Below, one piece after another: positions 22,089 to 34,666 of a DNA stretch of 64,000 nucleotides (its first letter is position 1; each line of letters starts with the position of its first letter). Position numbers and translations under genes: made by a program. Source of the stretch: Linanthus parryae (Eukaryota; Streptophyta; Magnoliopsida; Ericales; Polemoniaceae). Under the pieces are notes generated by a model. That model had not been told where the DNA came from and ran no database searches. It was given only the letters and a program-made list of their open reading frames with translations. The stretch is taken from assembly GCA_023055425.1 (NCBI GenBank), contig JALGPY010000010.1, positions 21,122,363-21,186,362 on the forward strand, in the 5' to 3' direction.

Positions 22089-25000
22089 CTAGAGCCAATC
22101 TGGCGCATCTCGTATGCCCATACTCCTAGTGTGCCCTTCATGCTTCCACTGCGTGAGAGGCTTTGTAAGCGGGTCTGACAGATTATCATCTGTAGGAATC
22201 TTGCATATCCGAACGTCTCCTCTGTCGATAATATCTCGACTCAGATGGAACTTCCTGAGCACGTGCTTGGACTTCTGGTGCGACCTGGGTTCCTTCGATT
22301 GCACGATCGCCCCAGTGTTGTCACAGAACAACTCAACTGGATCCGCAATGCTAGGGACCACACCAAGTTCAGAAACAAACTTTCTGATCCAAACAGCTTC
22401 CTTTGATGCGCCATTTGCAGCAATGTACTCAGCCTCTGTTGTAGAAACAGCTACCGTATCTTGCTTGGAACTCTTCCAGCTCACCGCTGCTCCATTCAGG
22501 CAAAACACATTTCCCGACTGTGATCTAAAGTCATCTCTGTCGGTCGGGAAGCTTGCATCAGTGTAACCCCTTACACGCAACTCTTCCTCACCGCCAAATA
22601 TCAAGAAAGCATCCTTAGTTCTTCTCAAGTACTTCAGGATGTTCTTGACTGCAATCCAGTGACTCTCACCCGGATTGGATTGGTATCTGCTTGTCATACT
22701 CAAGGCATATGACACATCTGGTCTAGTACATAACATGGCGTACATGATAGATCCTATGGCCGAGGCATAGGGAATTCTACTCATGCGTTCCTTCTCAATC
22801 TCATTGGAAGGACAACCACTCTTCAAAAGAGTGATTCCATGTGACATGGGCAAGAATCCCTTCTTGGAATCTTGCATGTTGAACCGTTTCAACACCTTGT
22901 CAATATATGTACTTTGACTTAGGCCTAGCAACCTCTTAGATCTATCTCTATAGATCTTTATACCGAGTATATAGGCTGCTTCCCCTAAGTCCTTCATTGA
23001 GAAACACTTTCCTAGCCAATCTTTAACAGATTGCATCATGGGAATGTCGTTTCCAATGAGTAGTATGTCATCCACATACAAGACCAGAAAAGCTATAGAG
23101 CTCCCACTAACCTTCTTGTAGACACAAGACTCATCTTCGTTTATGATGAAGCCAAACTCTTTGACCACTTCATCAAAACGTCGATTCCAACTCCTAGAAG
23201 CTTGCTTCAATCCATAAATGGACCGTTGCAGCTTACAGACTTTGTTGGCTTGCTTTGGATCCTCAAAACCCTCCGGCTGTATCATATACACGTCCTCGAG
23301 GAGATTCCCATAAAAGAATGTTGTTTTGACATCCATCTGCCAAATCTCATAGTCGTGGTATGCTGCAATCGCAAGTAGGATTCGGATGGATTCGGTCATA
23401 GCGACTGGTGAAAAGGTTTCATCATAGTCAATACCATGAATCTGTCTGAATCCTTTAGCCACCAATCGGCCCTTATAGGTAATCACATTACCATCCATGT
23501 CGATCTTCTTCTTGAAGACCCACTTGCACCCTATGGGTCGCGCCCCATCGGGTGGTTCCACCAAAGTCCATACTTTGTTGGAATACATGGATTCCATCTC
23601 GGATCTCATGGCTTCCAGCCACTTCTGAGAGTCTGGGCCACTCATGGCCTCCTCATAGGTAGTAGGCTCATCATCTATGAGCATCGTGTCACCAGAATAG
23701 GTTACGAGAAGTCCATACCTCTCGGGTTCCTGGCGCACTCTACTAGATCTACGAAGCTCTTGTGTTACCTGAACAGGTTGCTCCACAACAACTTGTGGTT
23801 CCTGTTCATGTTCCATAATCGGTTCAGTGATTTGTGGTTCTTGAACCTCTTCAAGTTCTACATTCCTCCCACTTGCTTCTTTAGAGACAAACTCTCTTTC
23901 TAGAAACACGCCGGTCCGAGCAATAAACACTTTGTTCTCGGTTGGATTGTAGAAGTAGTAACCCTTAGTTTCCTTAGGGTACCCCACATATTTACACTTA
24001 TCCGATTTCGGCCCCAGCTTGTCTGATTGTAAACGTTTTACATAGACATCGCAGCCCCAAATCCTCATGAACGACAGTGTGGGACGCCTCCCACTCCACA
24101 TCTCATATGGTGTCTTCATGTCTGATTTAGATGGAACACGGTTAATGGTGAAAGCTGTACTTGATAGAGCATAGCCCCAAAATGATAATGGAAGATCGGT
24201 TTGAAACATCATAGATCGAACCATATCCAATAGGGTTCGATTCCTCCTCTCGGACACGCCATTCCATTGTGGCGTTCCGGGTGGAGTGAGTTGGGAAACG
24301 ATCCCACACTCTCTAAGTTAGTCGTCAAACTCTTGGCTCAAGTATTCTCCGCCACGATCCGATCGTAGGGCCTTGATAATTTTGCCAAGTTGCTTCTCTA
24401 CTTCATTCTTGAATTCTTTGAACACTTCAAAGAATTCGGATTTTGCCCTCATAAGGTACACAAATCCATATCTACTGTAATCATCAGTAAATGTAATGAA
24501 GTAGACATAACCATCCCTGGCAGGCGTGGCAAATGGCCCACACACATCGGTATGTATGAGCGCCAATTGCTCACTAGTCCTTTCACCTTTCTTGTTGAAA
24601 GGGGACTTTGTCATTTTTCTCAATAAACAAGCCTCACATGTCTCATATGATTCAAAATCAAATGAGTCTAGCAATCCATTCTTATGGAGTCTAGATACAC
24701 GTTTCTCATTTATGTGGCCCAAACGACAGTGCCATAAGTAAGCAGGATTTAAATCATTTATTTTAATCCGCTTGGTATTAATGTTGTAGACAGGATTGCT
24801 TAGATCAAGGACATAAAGTCCATTAAATAATTGCGCACTAAAATAGTGAATATTATTTAAATAAAAGGAACAACAATTGTTCTTTATTGAAATAATAAAA
24901 CCATCCTTGTCCAAACAAGAAATAGAAATAATGTTTCTGCTCATAGCAGGCACAAAATAGCAATTATTTAATTCTAAAACTAATCCTGAAGGCAGAGATA

Positions 25001-26069
25001 GCTCGCACACGCCTATGGCCAACGCAGCAACCTTTGCTCCATTCCCAACGCGCAGATCTACCTCCCCTTTAGCCAATCTTCTACTTCTCTTTAGATCCTG
25101 CATATTTCGACAAATATGAGATCCACATCCAGTATCTAATACCCATGATGTAGAGAAAGTTAAATTGACATCTACAACAAAAATACCTGGTGGTGGTGGA
25201 ATCACTATTCCAAGCCTCTTGTCCTCCAGATATTTTGGGCAGTTCCTCCTCCAGTGTCCAGGCTGACTACAGTAGTGACACTCACCTTTAGTCATGCCCT
25301 TGGCAATGCCACCAACAGGTTTAAGGGCAGGTTCCTTGGACTTGGCAATTGACTTGCCTTTGCCCTTGGAGGAAGAGGCAAACCTTTTGCCCTTTCCTTT
25401 CTGTACTATCATTATGGCCTTGCCCTTACCCTTGTTGATGCTCTGTTCAGCCGTCCTCAACATGTTGAGTAAATCTGGCAGTGATTTAATGATCTCGTTC
25501 ATGTTATAGTTCATAATGAACTGTCCATAACTCTCAGGAAACGATTGCAACACGAGATCGGTTGCCAACTCTTGGCCGACTGGGAACCCCAGTCAGGCGA
25601 GATTCTCCAAGTACCCGATCATTCGGAGTACATGGGGTCCCACCGGGTTCCCTTCTGCCAGATGACACTTGAACAGCGCCTTTGAGACCTCATACCTCTC
25701 TACCCTCGCCTGCTCTTGGAAGAGCTGCTTTAGATGTTCGATCATATCGACAGCATTCATGTTTTCGTGTTGCTTCTGAAGCTCAGAAGTCATGGTGCAA
25801 AGCATAAGGCAGGCCGCATCATTAGCGTCATCAACACGCTTTTGATACGCCTTTAGGGCAGCAGGTGTTTGGTTCTCTAGACCTTCTGGAACATGCTCCT
25901 CTATTGCGTACAGTTTCTTCTCTTGCTTGAGAACACTTCTCAAGTTTCTGTACCAATCAAGAAAGTTGGTTCCAGAGAGCTTGTCCTTCTCAAGGACAGA
26001 TCGTAGGGAATGTTGTGAACTCGATGAGTTGTTTGCCATTTGGAATTCTACAAAAAGAAAAATACGCAA
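22089..26069 (-). pseudogene. Copia gag-pol polyprotein with two in-frame stops
   Basis: A single reading frame of about 1,326 codons runs from 26069 to 22089, broken only by a TGA (25593-25595) and a TAA (24318-24320). Domains in order: gag (DKLSGTNFLDWYRNL; KCHLAEG), CCHC zinc knuckle (CHYCSQPGHWRRNC, about 25,280), protease (WVLDTGCGSHIC, about 25,145), integrase HHCC and DDE core (LWHCRLGH; IHTDVCGPF; DRGGEYL; GVSERRNRT, about 24,735-24,245), reverse transcriptase (KVCKLQRSIYGLKQASRSWN; YVDDILLIGND near 23,070) and RNase H (GYTDASF; STTEAEYIAA; DNTGAI). All catalytic motifs are present. Each stop is explained by a single base change, so the copy is recently dead unless read through. Confidence 0.92.
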
Positions 26070-27714
26070 GTTTTAGTATTTGTGATTTTTTTTTTACTAT
26101 ATTCAATAATGGCTAGTTTATCAAATATAGCTCCCACTATTTTACTACGGATTAATAACCCTCAAGATATTAATGCGGAAAATATCCTTATATTTTCTAG
26201 TGGGCCAAGATCCATCTTTCATCTCCTTATGAGCTTGCTTTGGCAAGTCACCCATAATTTGACTACTTTAGGTATGAACAATTCCAATTGCATCCCATAT
26301 GCAACTCTTGGTTCAATTGGGCAAATAACTCGTTATTTATCCATCCATATGGATAATCCCAATTGATTGCCTCTAGGTTTCTTAATCAAATTAATAGCCT
26401 AGTTGTGTTCAACCTCTTATCAAAATAATTGCACATTGTTACGTGCCATCGCATTCCATCATGATGAACCAAGTCGCCATGCTTTGGCACGCACGAGCTT
26501 GGTAAATAATGATGATAATGAGTGTTTAAATAACGAGAAGGCAAGAACACAATATTTGAATTTTGAGGGATTTTAAAATCAATTTTTAATTGTTTTGTTG
26601 ATCATTATCAACTAATCTATCTATTTGAGTTTGGGCACAACTCCAAATAATAGATCCGGGTTGTCTAATTATCTTATTATCCTAATTGCATGCATCATCC
26701 ATACACCAACCACACAATAATAAGACAATAAAATAAACAACCACAAAACAGAAATTAAACGTGATGTGGATATGGCCTTTTCTAGACTAAGATAATTCCA
26801 AGCCAATGGAATTATCTATGAACCCTAAAGCAAACACATCTCCATGCGTCTTGATCTTTTGGTCCATCCTTCATAGTCTTGTGGAATGCTCCATGCTCCA
26901 TGCTCCATTTTTTTTGTGGCTTCTTTGGCTTTTGGGCTTCTTTTCTCCAATCTTGGCTAACAATCTACTTTATCTAGCACTAGCTAACTTGTATACTAAA
27001 TAAAATAAATCTCACAAGTTGAGAAAAAAAAATGGCACGCAGGCCATAAAACCCTAATTAATTATTACAATTAATTGATCAGCTCGCAGGCCGTAAAACC
27101 AAAACACAAAATTAAACATCCACATCAAACCACATCCTAAGGCCATATCCAATCACCATGCGATTTGCACATAAACAGTTAAAATCCAATTTTAACGCGC
27201 TTGGTCAATTTTAATTGATTTTAGGATTTCTAGGGTTAAAACGGTCCATGGGCCCAACAATCAAATTGCCCGGGCCCAATCAGGTGAACCACAAGGCCCT
27301 AGGGCCGGCCCGGCCCAAAACCCACAAGCCTAGGCCCGCGGGTTAGGGCCGCCCGACCCCTAGGGCGGCCAATCTTGGGCGGCAAGCAAGGGGGGCGGTC
27401 CCTAGGGGGGCCGAACCTCCTTGAGGGATTTGTTTCCAAAACAACTCCCTTGCTTGGTGCCCAAGTTTGGTTGTTTCCTTGTTTTGGGAGAACTCCTTCT
27501 TCCCCAAGGATGCCTAAACCCTAGATCTAAGATCCTAAAATTTCTCAAACTCACCAATTCATGCATCCAATGCAAAAATTGGATCTTGTTATGATTAATT
27601 ATTGACAAATTGCATCCCATGCTTGATTTGTCTTGTTTTACGCGATAAACAATCAAATTAAGGTGTAAAACAACTAAAAAGTAACACATAAACCACGTTT
27701 ATGCTCTACGACAT
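26070..27714 (-). other. Long 5' leader of copia element
   Basis: About 1.6 kb lies between the PBS and the gag start, long for a copia element. I see no domain in it. It contains a GC-rich patch (about 27,295-27,420) and AT-rich tracts near 26,090 and 26,600. Short open frames on both strands show no family resemblance. Confidence 0.6.
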
Positions 27715-27729
27715 GTGGCTCTGATACCA
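27715..27729 (-). other. Primer-binding site, initiator tRNA-Met
   Basis: The minus strand reads TGGTATCAGAGCCAC, complementary to the 3' end of plant initiator tRNA-Met. It sits 1 bp inside the 5' LTR. Confidence 0.9.
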
Positions 27730-27730
27730 C

Positions 27731-29161
27731 TGTAGCGTTTTGATTCATGGATGCGCAACGGAAGCATAAACAAACATAAAACCATGCAAAACCCTCCAAG
27801 GATCACAAGTCAAGAGGCATAACGATGGTAAGGGTTAGAAATCATAAACACACATTAGGGTTCTCCTTTGATGACTTCAAACGCGAATTGTGTCACGTTC
27901 TCTATAGTTGATCCACGCCTAGAGTTGATCCTAGATCTCCCAAGTCATTGGTGCTAGCCCGGAAGAGGAAGAGGAAGAAGAATCACGAAAAACGAGACCC
28001 AAAAGGAGGGTCTCGGCCTCCTTTGGCCGACGGGGACGGGGCAGCGGCAAGGGGGCGGTCGGCTCCCTTGTTGCTTGCTCTCTCTCCTTTTGTTCTCTCC
28101 CACTCTTTGTTATGTTCAATTATGAGCATAAGTTATATGTGGGAAGGAAGGAAGGATGGTCCTTTATATAGTCCAACAACTCCTTGTTAACTACCTAAAG
28201 GACTTATTCTAGTCCTACTAGAATTCAATTTAGTCCCTTCCTTGCAAGTTAGTCCCGACTAAGTTTGCAAGGTTTTGCAAAGTGATCCTTCTAATTAATT
28301 AATCCAATTAATTAATTCCCAAATCTAGTTCAACTCTATATAGCGTGTGACCCCATAGGTTCTATCTAGTTGGTAGCAACTATTTGCTAATATGGAGCGG
28401 TCTCTAGCAAAACATCCATTCTAGCCAACTAATAGAATAGTCATCTTGACAACCTTTGTACAAGTAATTGTCTCATCCCTTTGTCTCTATATCCGGATTG
28501 GACACGAGACATACAATTCACACTCGTATATCCAATCCATAGTTTCTCGATCCATGGGAATAGCCTTATTCGTGCAAATAACATCAATATCCCATATTGA
28601 TTTATGTGAGTCTGGCCAGACATTCTATAAGCACTATCCCTCGAGTGGCCTAAGATATTTGCTCCCGTTATGTGGGAGGGACAAATTCTATCTACGTCCG
28701 CTACGATCTCAAAGCTTGCTTCTTATTGTATCCAGTACACGCCTTTATAACTACCCAGTTACGGTGTAGCGTTTAACGCTACCAAGATCACAATAATCCA
28801 CAACTAGAATATCTAGTGACTTCAAGTCTAAGGATGACAATACCATTGTACCGCGAGAAGCGCTTGTGACTCAACATAACGTGTATGTAGCCTTCTCGGA
28901 GATGGGTCAATCCAGTGCAACATTCCCTAATGCGCACCTATGTGTTGGATCGTGATATCTCCATATCAATCCAACCCCATACTAGTCTATAGATGATTGT
29001 CCCATTTAATCATTATACTTGACTAGGGATATTTAAGATAAACAACACGATTGTAAATCTAAGGACTTCATTATATTAAATATCAAATAAATAATAAATG
29101 AATTTCTAGCCACAAATAATTCATACTAAACTAGATTGCCTCTAGGGCATCTATTCCAACA
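27731..29161 (-). repeat. 5' LTR of copia element
   Basis: 1,431 bp, the longer member of the pair. It carries an 85-bp GC-rich segment (about 28,016-28,105) that is missing from the 3' LTR. The TATA box is at about 28162-28171. Confidence 0.93.
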
Positions 29162-29166
29162 GTTAT

Positions 29167-31485
29167 CATGTATGCAGTATCCCTTAGTGGATGCTCAGTT
29201 CTCTTCACTCGTCCCCTCAGCAATTGCATGCAATATCGGTTTTCTCTAATCTTCGGCATCCATGAAATCATCCTCACATGCGTCCTCTGTCAATGCCGGT
29301 GACATTCGGACTTCGATCGAGATTATCGCAGGGCATTTGTCTGTACTCACTTTAGATCCCAGAGTGGCTAAAGCATCAGCATGCCGATTATCAGCTCTAG
29401 GCGTGTGTTCGTACCTAACATCGCAGAATTGTTGTACCTGCTTCTGCACAAAGTCTGATAGGGTAACAGATTTACCTCTTTCAATCCGTACTTCCCTGAA
29501 GCTTGTTTGACGATTAACTTTGAATCCCCCATAACCGTCAGATTGCTTACTTCCAGTGCCCTGGCCTCACGGAGACCTGCGATGAGAGCCTCATATTCTG
29601 CTTCATTATTGGTTACCGGGAAATCAAGTTTCGTGGACATTTGGATGACCTCCCCGTCTGGTTTAGTCAAAACGATTCCAATTCCTCCACCTTTCTTTGT
29701 TGACGACCCATCAAAATGAAGCGTCCAGTAAGGTAAGTCGACTGCATAGATCTCGGGTCCTTCCAGTTCCTCCTCGATCATGGGCTCATAGCTGTTATCT
29801 GGGAACTTTGCCAGAAGATCCGCCACTGCATGCAATTTAATTGCTCGTGGTCGAACACACGTGATATCATATTGTGAAATGGTCATATACCATTTTGCCA
29901 ATCTTCCACCGGGAGAGGTTTGAGTCAAGAGATACCGTATGGGGTTGCTCTTTGTGACCACCACAACTTTGTGCGAGGCGAAGTAGTGCTTCAACTTTTC
30001 TATTATGAAGAATAAGGCAAGACAATGGCGTTCAATATCCGTGTACCTTGATTCAGCTGGTTGCACTATGCGATAAATATAGTAAATCGGCCTTTCTTGT
30101 CCTTCATATTCTTGAGCCAAAAGCGCCCCTATGGACTTCTTTGTCGACGTCAGGTACAACAGAAGCGGCGATCCAAGCTGCGGTGCGATCATTACCCTTG
30201 GCGATGTCAGCAGGTCCTTTAGCTTCCCGAACGTGACCTCATGTTCCTCTGTCCAATTGTACACGGCATTCTTCTTGAGAAGATCGCTGAAGCAGAAGGT
30301 TATTTCTGCGATTTTTGGGATGAATCTCCGCAGGTAAGATAATTTCCCCAAAAACGTCTTCAGAGTACTTTGATTGCGTGGTGCCGTCATGCTTGTGATA
30401 GCTGATACCTTCGCGGGGTCAGGCTTGATCCCCTGGCGATGTATTACGCATCCCAAGAACTTTCCTGAAGTCACTCCGAATGCACACTTCATGGGGTTCA
30501 TATTTAGCTGGAAACTCCTGCATCTTTCAAATACTTTACGCAGGTCCCCCAAATGGTCTGCTTCCTCTTTGGACTTGACAACCAAATCATCAACATAGAA
30601 CTCCACTTCCTGGTGCATCATGTCGTGGAATAGAGCCACCATTGGTCGCTGATAGGTCGCGCCTGTGTTCTTGAGCCCGAACGGGATAACCGTGTAATTA
30701 AAGACTCCCACCGGCGTGATGAAGGCGGTTTTCCGTGCATCTTCAGGGTCCATTTTAATTTGGTTGTATCCGCTGAAACCATCCATGAAGCTGAACATTC
30801 GATGACCCGCGGTAGAATCAATGAGCAGATCGATGTTGGGTAACGGAAAATCATCCTTTGGACAGAAGCGATTGAGATCTCTAAAGTCTACACAAATACG
30901 AAGCTGCCCATTCTTTTTTACCACAGGCACAATGTTGGCTAACCAGGTGGGATGATGATTCGGCTCGATAAACTTGGCAGTCAACAGCTTGACTATTTCT
31001 TGCTTGATTTTTACATTTATCTCCGGCCTGAAGCTTCTTGTACTTTGCTTTACTGGTTTAGATCCTGGGATAACATCTAACCTGTGCATAGTGATGCTCG
31101 CGTCCAAACCAGGCATTTCATCGTATTCCCAGGCAAACACATCTTTGTACTCAGTCAGCAGTTGCAGCAATCTTGCCTCTTCGTCGCTTGTGAGGTCTGC
31201 ACTCACAAAGACGGGCCTCTTCTTTTCTTTGCCTGGGCTAAAAAACACTTCCTTCAGCTCTTGCTTCTGGGGCTGCGGCTTATCCTCCATGCATTCAGGT
31301 GCTTCTTTCAGCTTTTCCTCTGAAACCTCTGATGTTGGTTTGACATGCTCAATTTGATTGATTTGTTCAGGGATATCCCCATGCTCGGATGGGGGTACCC
31401 CCGCGCACCTTCTTATTCGGTAGCATTTCTTTCCATTGGAGTAGAAACTTTCTATCTCCTTTCCTGCGAGATTATGTTTTACCAC
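29167..31485 (-). pseudogene. Tat reverse transcriptase and dual RNase H (pol 5' half)
   Basis: A minus-strand frame of 705 codons starts at 31485. RT motifs: RICVDFRDLN (about 30,910), GYNQIKMDPEDARKTAF (30,765), FGLKNTGATYQRP (30,680) and FYVDDLVVKSK (30,600). The first RNase H follows (RIVQPAESRYTDIERHCLAL). A second, archaeal-type RNase H begins about 29,730 (LHFDGSSTKKGG, NNEAEYEAL, VMGDSKLIV), a hallmark of the Tat lineage. The frame is lost just after 29,500 and resumes in another frame to 29246 (PRADNRHADALATL), so there is a frameshift. It continues as RKPILHAIAEG until the copia insertion at 29166. These domains would copy the RNA genome into cDNA. Confidence 0.88.
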
Positions 31486-32471
31486 TTTTTCAGAGTGTAC
31501 ACGTTCTTTCTTTGGTAGGCAACCGGCGGTGCCTCTTCGCGTGTGGACAACTTTTCCTTAGCATCCTCCCTTGTCACCATCACTCCCGTTGGTGATTGAT
31601 TCTTGATGTCTTCCCATCGAGGCAAAGGAGTCGGATTAAACGGCCTCGGCGTTTGCTCGTCCGCCATTTCGGTAAACCACACCGCTTCAGTGAGGTGCGC
31701 CTCGTTTAGATTGAAGGGATTTACCAAAGCCGGTATCTCCACTACTATGTCGTTCCAGATGGCCTTCATCACCTGGTGAGCTGTTGAGGGAACCGCGTCG
31801 AAACGGTGAATCCAATCTCGCCCTATGATCATGTGATACGTAGTATTCGAATCGATGAAGTAGAATTTGACTGAGCACTTGATCTTCCCTATCTGAACGC
31901 CTAGAAGAATCCATCCTATCGTCATCCTAGAATCACTCCCGAATCCCATCAGCGGGGAGGGGCGTCTGACTATCTTCTTCTCCGGGATTCCTTCCAATTT
32001 TAGAGTGTTGAGCGAGACCACGTTGACGGCTGCTCCTCCATCAACAAATGTCCTCTTAAATTCGACATCATTGATCACCGCTGTTACATATAAGGGATTC
32101 TAGTGGCTCGAGTCCGTCTTCTTGTCACTTGCGGAGAAGGTCATAACCTTTTCCGTAGAGCGAGACTCCCTAACAACTTTTCCATTGGAGACCACGATGT
32201 CTTCCTCGAAGTCTTCTGCTACCCTTAAAATTGCCTTTGTCATTTCTTTCCGGCACTTGTCTGAAATTTTCATTTCGTCGAAGAACTTGTTGAACCCGTG
32301 CGACCCCTTTATTCGATCGGCATGCCCGTCCTCCGTGTCTATGCTGTAGTCCTCATCATTGTGAATTTCAGCAATGATAGGCATGCCATCTTCCGCAATC
32401 TCTTCAAGATCCACAATCGCAATCATGGCTACTTCTTTGCCTTTCGGCTCTTGCTCCGCGTGGGCTGGCAT
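31479..32471 (-). pseudogene. Tat aspartic protease region with acidic spacer
   Basis: Two frames in one register are separated by a TAG (32100-32102). The upstream part (32471-32103) is an acidic spacer with no known domain. The downstream part holds the protease: TFVDGGAAVNVVSL with the active-site Asp in the VDGGA form usual for Tat elements (about 32,045), then TYHMIIGRDWIHRFDAVPST (about 31,835). It overlaps the RT frame by a few bases, so pol expression would need a frameshift or the frames have drifted. Confidence 0.8.
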
Positions 32472-34013
32472 CGGATTGTTTCACACGTCTTATCTCTGAT
32501 ATCTGACAATCAACTCGCCGTCCTTCATTTTTAGGCTCACCATGTTCCTGAGTTTCTTGCAGTCAGCTGTGGGGTGCATAATTTTCCCGTGGCATTCGCA
32601 CCACTTCGGGTCCCTCATCATCTACTTAGAGGGTATCCTTTCAAGTGGAGGCAAGATTCCATCCTTACGCCACTGTTTGCATAAGTCGATAACTTCCTCT
32701 ATCGAGCATGGCAGAGGGCCGCATCTGAGTTGGTAACCCTGGGCTGCTTGTGCGGCGAAACTGTATAAACCTCAGCTTCGCGCCCCCTCTTATAGCTAAA
32801 TCTTCCAATCTTGAAAGTGGTTCCCCCTGAGGGTCGTTCAGGGGCATGCTTCTTCTTCTGCCTTTCCACTATAGGCTCTATGTTTTTCGTGCATTCAATC
32901 AGCTTTGAAAAGGTAGGAGTCTGTAGGTTGATCAGCATACTTTTGTACTCATCTCGCATGCCTTGTAGACATATCTCCACGAGCCTGCCCTCGAGCACTT
33001 CGTCTTTGCACTCCAAGGATTTGGCCCTGAATTTCTTGATGAATGTGACTCCATCTTCCTCACGCTTCTGGTACATACGAGAGAGATGAATTATTGTAAC
33101 CTTCTCTTCCACCTGGAAGAATTTGGTGTAGAACTTCTGAACCATGTCGTCCCAAGTTTTAACAGATCCGGCCTCCAACGTTCTATACCATTTGTAGGCC
33201 ACATTTCCCAAAGATTTCGGGAACTCGCCCATCAACAACTAGGGATCAGCCCGTATGGTCCCATCACATCGGTGAAACGCATGACGTGCTCGTGGGCATT
33301 CCCGTTAAAATCTTCAAAATTGTCCCACTTAGGAGCCTTATACCCTGCGGGGTTAGGCATGAGATAGATCTCACGTGGGATAGGTGGATCGTTGTCACCT
33401 TTGGAATAATGGTGTCTGCGAACGGATGATTGGCCAAGAAGATCTCTATACGCCGCTGCATTGACGTCATACATTCCGGTGCACTTCCCCCAACAGCACG
33501 AGGAAGGGTTGTTGCAGCTGGCGGGGACACATATGCTGCGATCGGGCTAGGGGTGTAAGTCACGTTGCCCAGCAGTGCCGGTGGAGGAGGCAAGGGGTAT
33601 TGTGAAGAAAGGTTGGATGCCACAGTTGGTGGTTGAGGAATATGTGTGGTAAGGGGCGGTATTTGGGCTGTCTGCCCCTGAACAGAGGGTAATTGCACCA
33701 TTGCTGGTGGAGTTTGCGAATTAGGGTTAGGTGGTTTCGGTACCACTCCAGTCCCCAGAGTGGTAGAGGTTCCCCCTCCCTGAGAGACGGCAGTGCCCGC
33801 TGTAGGATTCGAAGCAATGGTTCCCAGGATGGCCATTATACGTTCCATCTGTGCGGATTGAGCCAGAAGGGCCTTTCCCTCATTCTGGATGGTGGCGTTT
33901 AGAGCCTCCAATGTCGGAGTCCCACTGGCGGCCGCAGAGGCGTGATGGGTCTCCTCTCCCGAGGTTGTCTCCGTGGAGGGTGATTTGTTACTGACGTCAT
34001 CCTCGTGAGACAT
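32472..34013 (-). pseudogene. Tat gag (broken into frames)
   Basis: The ATG at 34013 is 21 bp past the PBS. The N-terminal part (34013-33264) is Pro/Thr/Gln-rich and disordered. The gag core follows in a second frame (33238-32699): LGNVAYKWYRTLEAGSVKTW, FYTKFFQVEEKVTI and FIKKFRAKS, matching the Retrotrans_gag domain. A zinc-knuckle-like WCECHGKIMHPTADC lies near 32,600 in a further frame. At least two frame changes or stops break it. It would form the capsid. Confidence 0.8.
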
Positions 34014-34033
34014 GGTTGCTTACAGTGGTTCGT

Positions 34034-34051
34034 TTCACGTCGGGTTCACCA
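34034..34051 (-). other. Primer-binding site, tRNA-Trp
   Basis: The plus strand TTCACGTCGGGTTCACCA equals the 3' end of plant tRNA-Trp with CCA, as I remember that tRNA. It is 2 bp from the 5' LTR. The same site recurs in the truncated element at 35634-35650. Confidence 0.75.
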
Positions 34052-34053
34052 AA

Positions 34054-34661
34054 TGTGTACGAGAGAATCCTTTAGAGAGGACTTAATATACACCAAGAGC
34101 AGAGGATAAGAACACAGGAAGAGAAGGGTTGTGTGTAGGGAGAGAGTAAGGCAATAGTACTGTATGAGAGAGAGACAGAATTTTGGCAGAGCTTCCGCGT
34201 ATCTCAGGTGATTCGCCCTTGTATGGAAGGGTTAACGATCCTATATATAACGGAGAATGTGACCGTTGTAGTGGGTTAATGCACCCATTAATGGCGGCTT
34301 AATTAGCTTAACCACAACGGCACGTTCGTCCGCGTATATAGGAACCGTTACGCACGTTAATCGCGTATATCGGAACCGTTATGAGGTTGACCGGGTTTAT
34401 GGAGCTTGTGCCATAAATCTCTCAAAGCAGTTACAAAAGATCGCGTGCGAGCTTGGTTGTCGCTCGCACGCGACAGGACTTACTCTAGCCTCCAAACCAC
34501 TAAGTCCCTACAAGTCCCGTGTGGTGGTATGCGAGGGCCCTGTCTCGCAGCCCCCACGTGGATCAGCGCGGGTGGTGATCCAGTGTGTGTGGAGCACAAC
34601 TAGGTGTGCTGGATGATCGCCACGTGGCTAAGATCTGCCTGTCTAGAAAGCACTATCTACA
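34054..34661 (-). repeat. 5' LTR of Tat element
   Basis: 608 bp, a direct repeat of 11387-11994, followed by the CCAAT target duplication. A TATA-like motif is at 34240-34250. Confidence 0.92.
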
Positions 34662-34666
34662 CCAAT

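Larger units (their letters stand above)
20729..29161 (-). mobile_element. Ty1/copia retrotransposon inserted in the Tat pol gene, with TSD
   Basis: The LTRs (20729-22074 and 27731-29161) start TGTAG and end CCAACA in plus orientation. The target duplication is GTTAT (20724-20728 and 29162-29166), and removing the insert rejoins the Tat pol sequence at that site. The order gag-protease-integrase-RT-RNase H on the minus strand is the copia order. The PBS is for initiator tRNA-Met. LTRs differ by about 19 substitutions and one 85-bp indel by eye, so this is the youngest of the nested elements. I cannot assign the copia lineage securely. Confidence 0.93.
11387..34661 (-). mobile_element. Tat-lineage Ty3/gypsy element (Ogre/Retand-like) with antisense PMD gene, full-length with TSD
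   Basis: Both LTRs are 608 bp (11387-11994 and 34054-34661), start TGTG and end CTACA, and the element is flanked by the target duplication CCAAT (11382-11386 and 34662-34666). On the minus strand the order is PBS for tRNA-Trp, gag, protease, RT, RNase H, a second (archaeal-type) RNase H, a linker/zinc-finger module, integrase, tandem repeats, and an antisense PMD-like gene before the 3' LTR. Dual RNase H, a VDGGA protease and an extra antisense ORF are features of the Tat lineage. A copia element (20729-29161) interrupts it, so the original element is about 14.8 kb. Frameshifts and stops make it non-functional. Confidence 0.88.

Noticed and set aside
26040..26366. 108-codon plus-strand frame in the copia leader
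   Set aside because: It is opposite to the element, AT-rich and without family resemblance.
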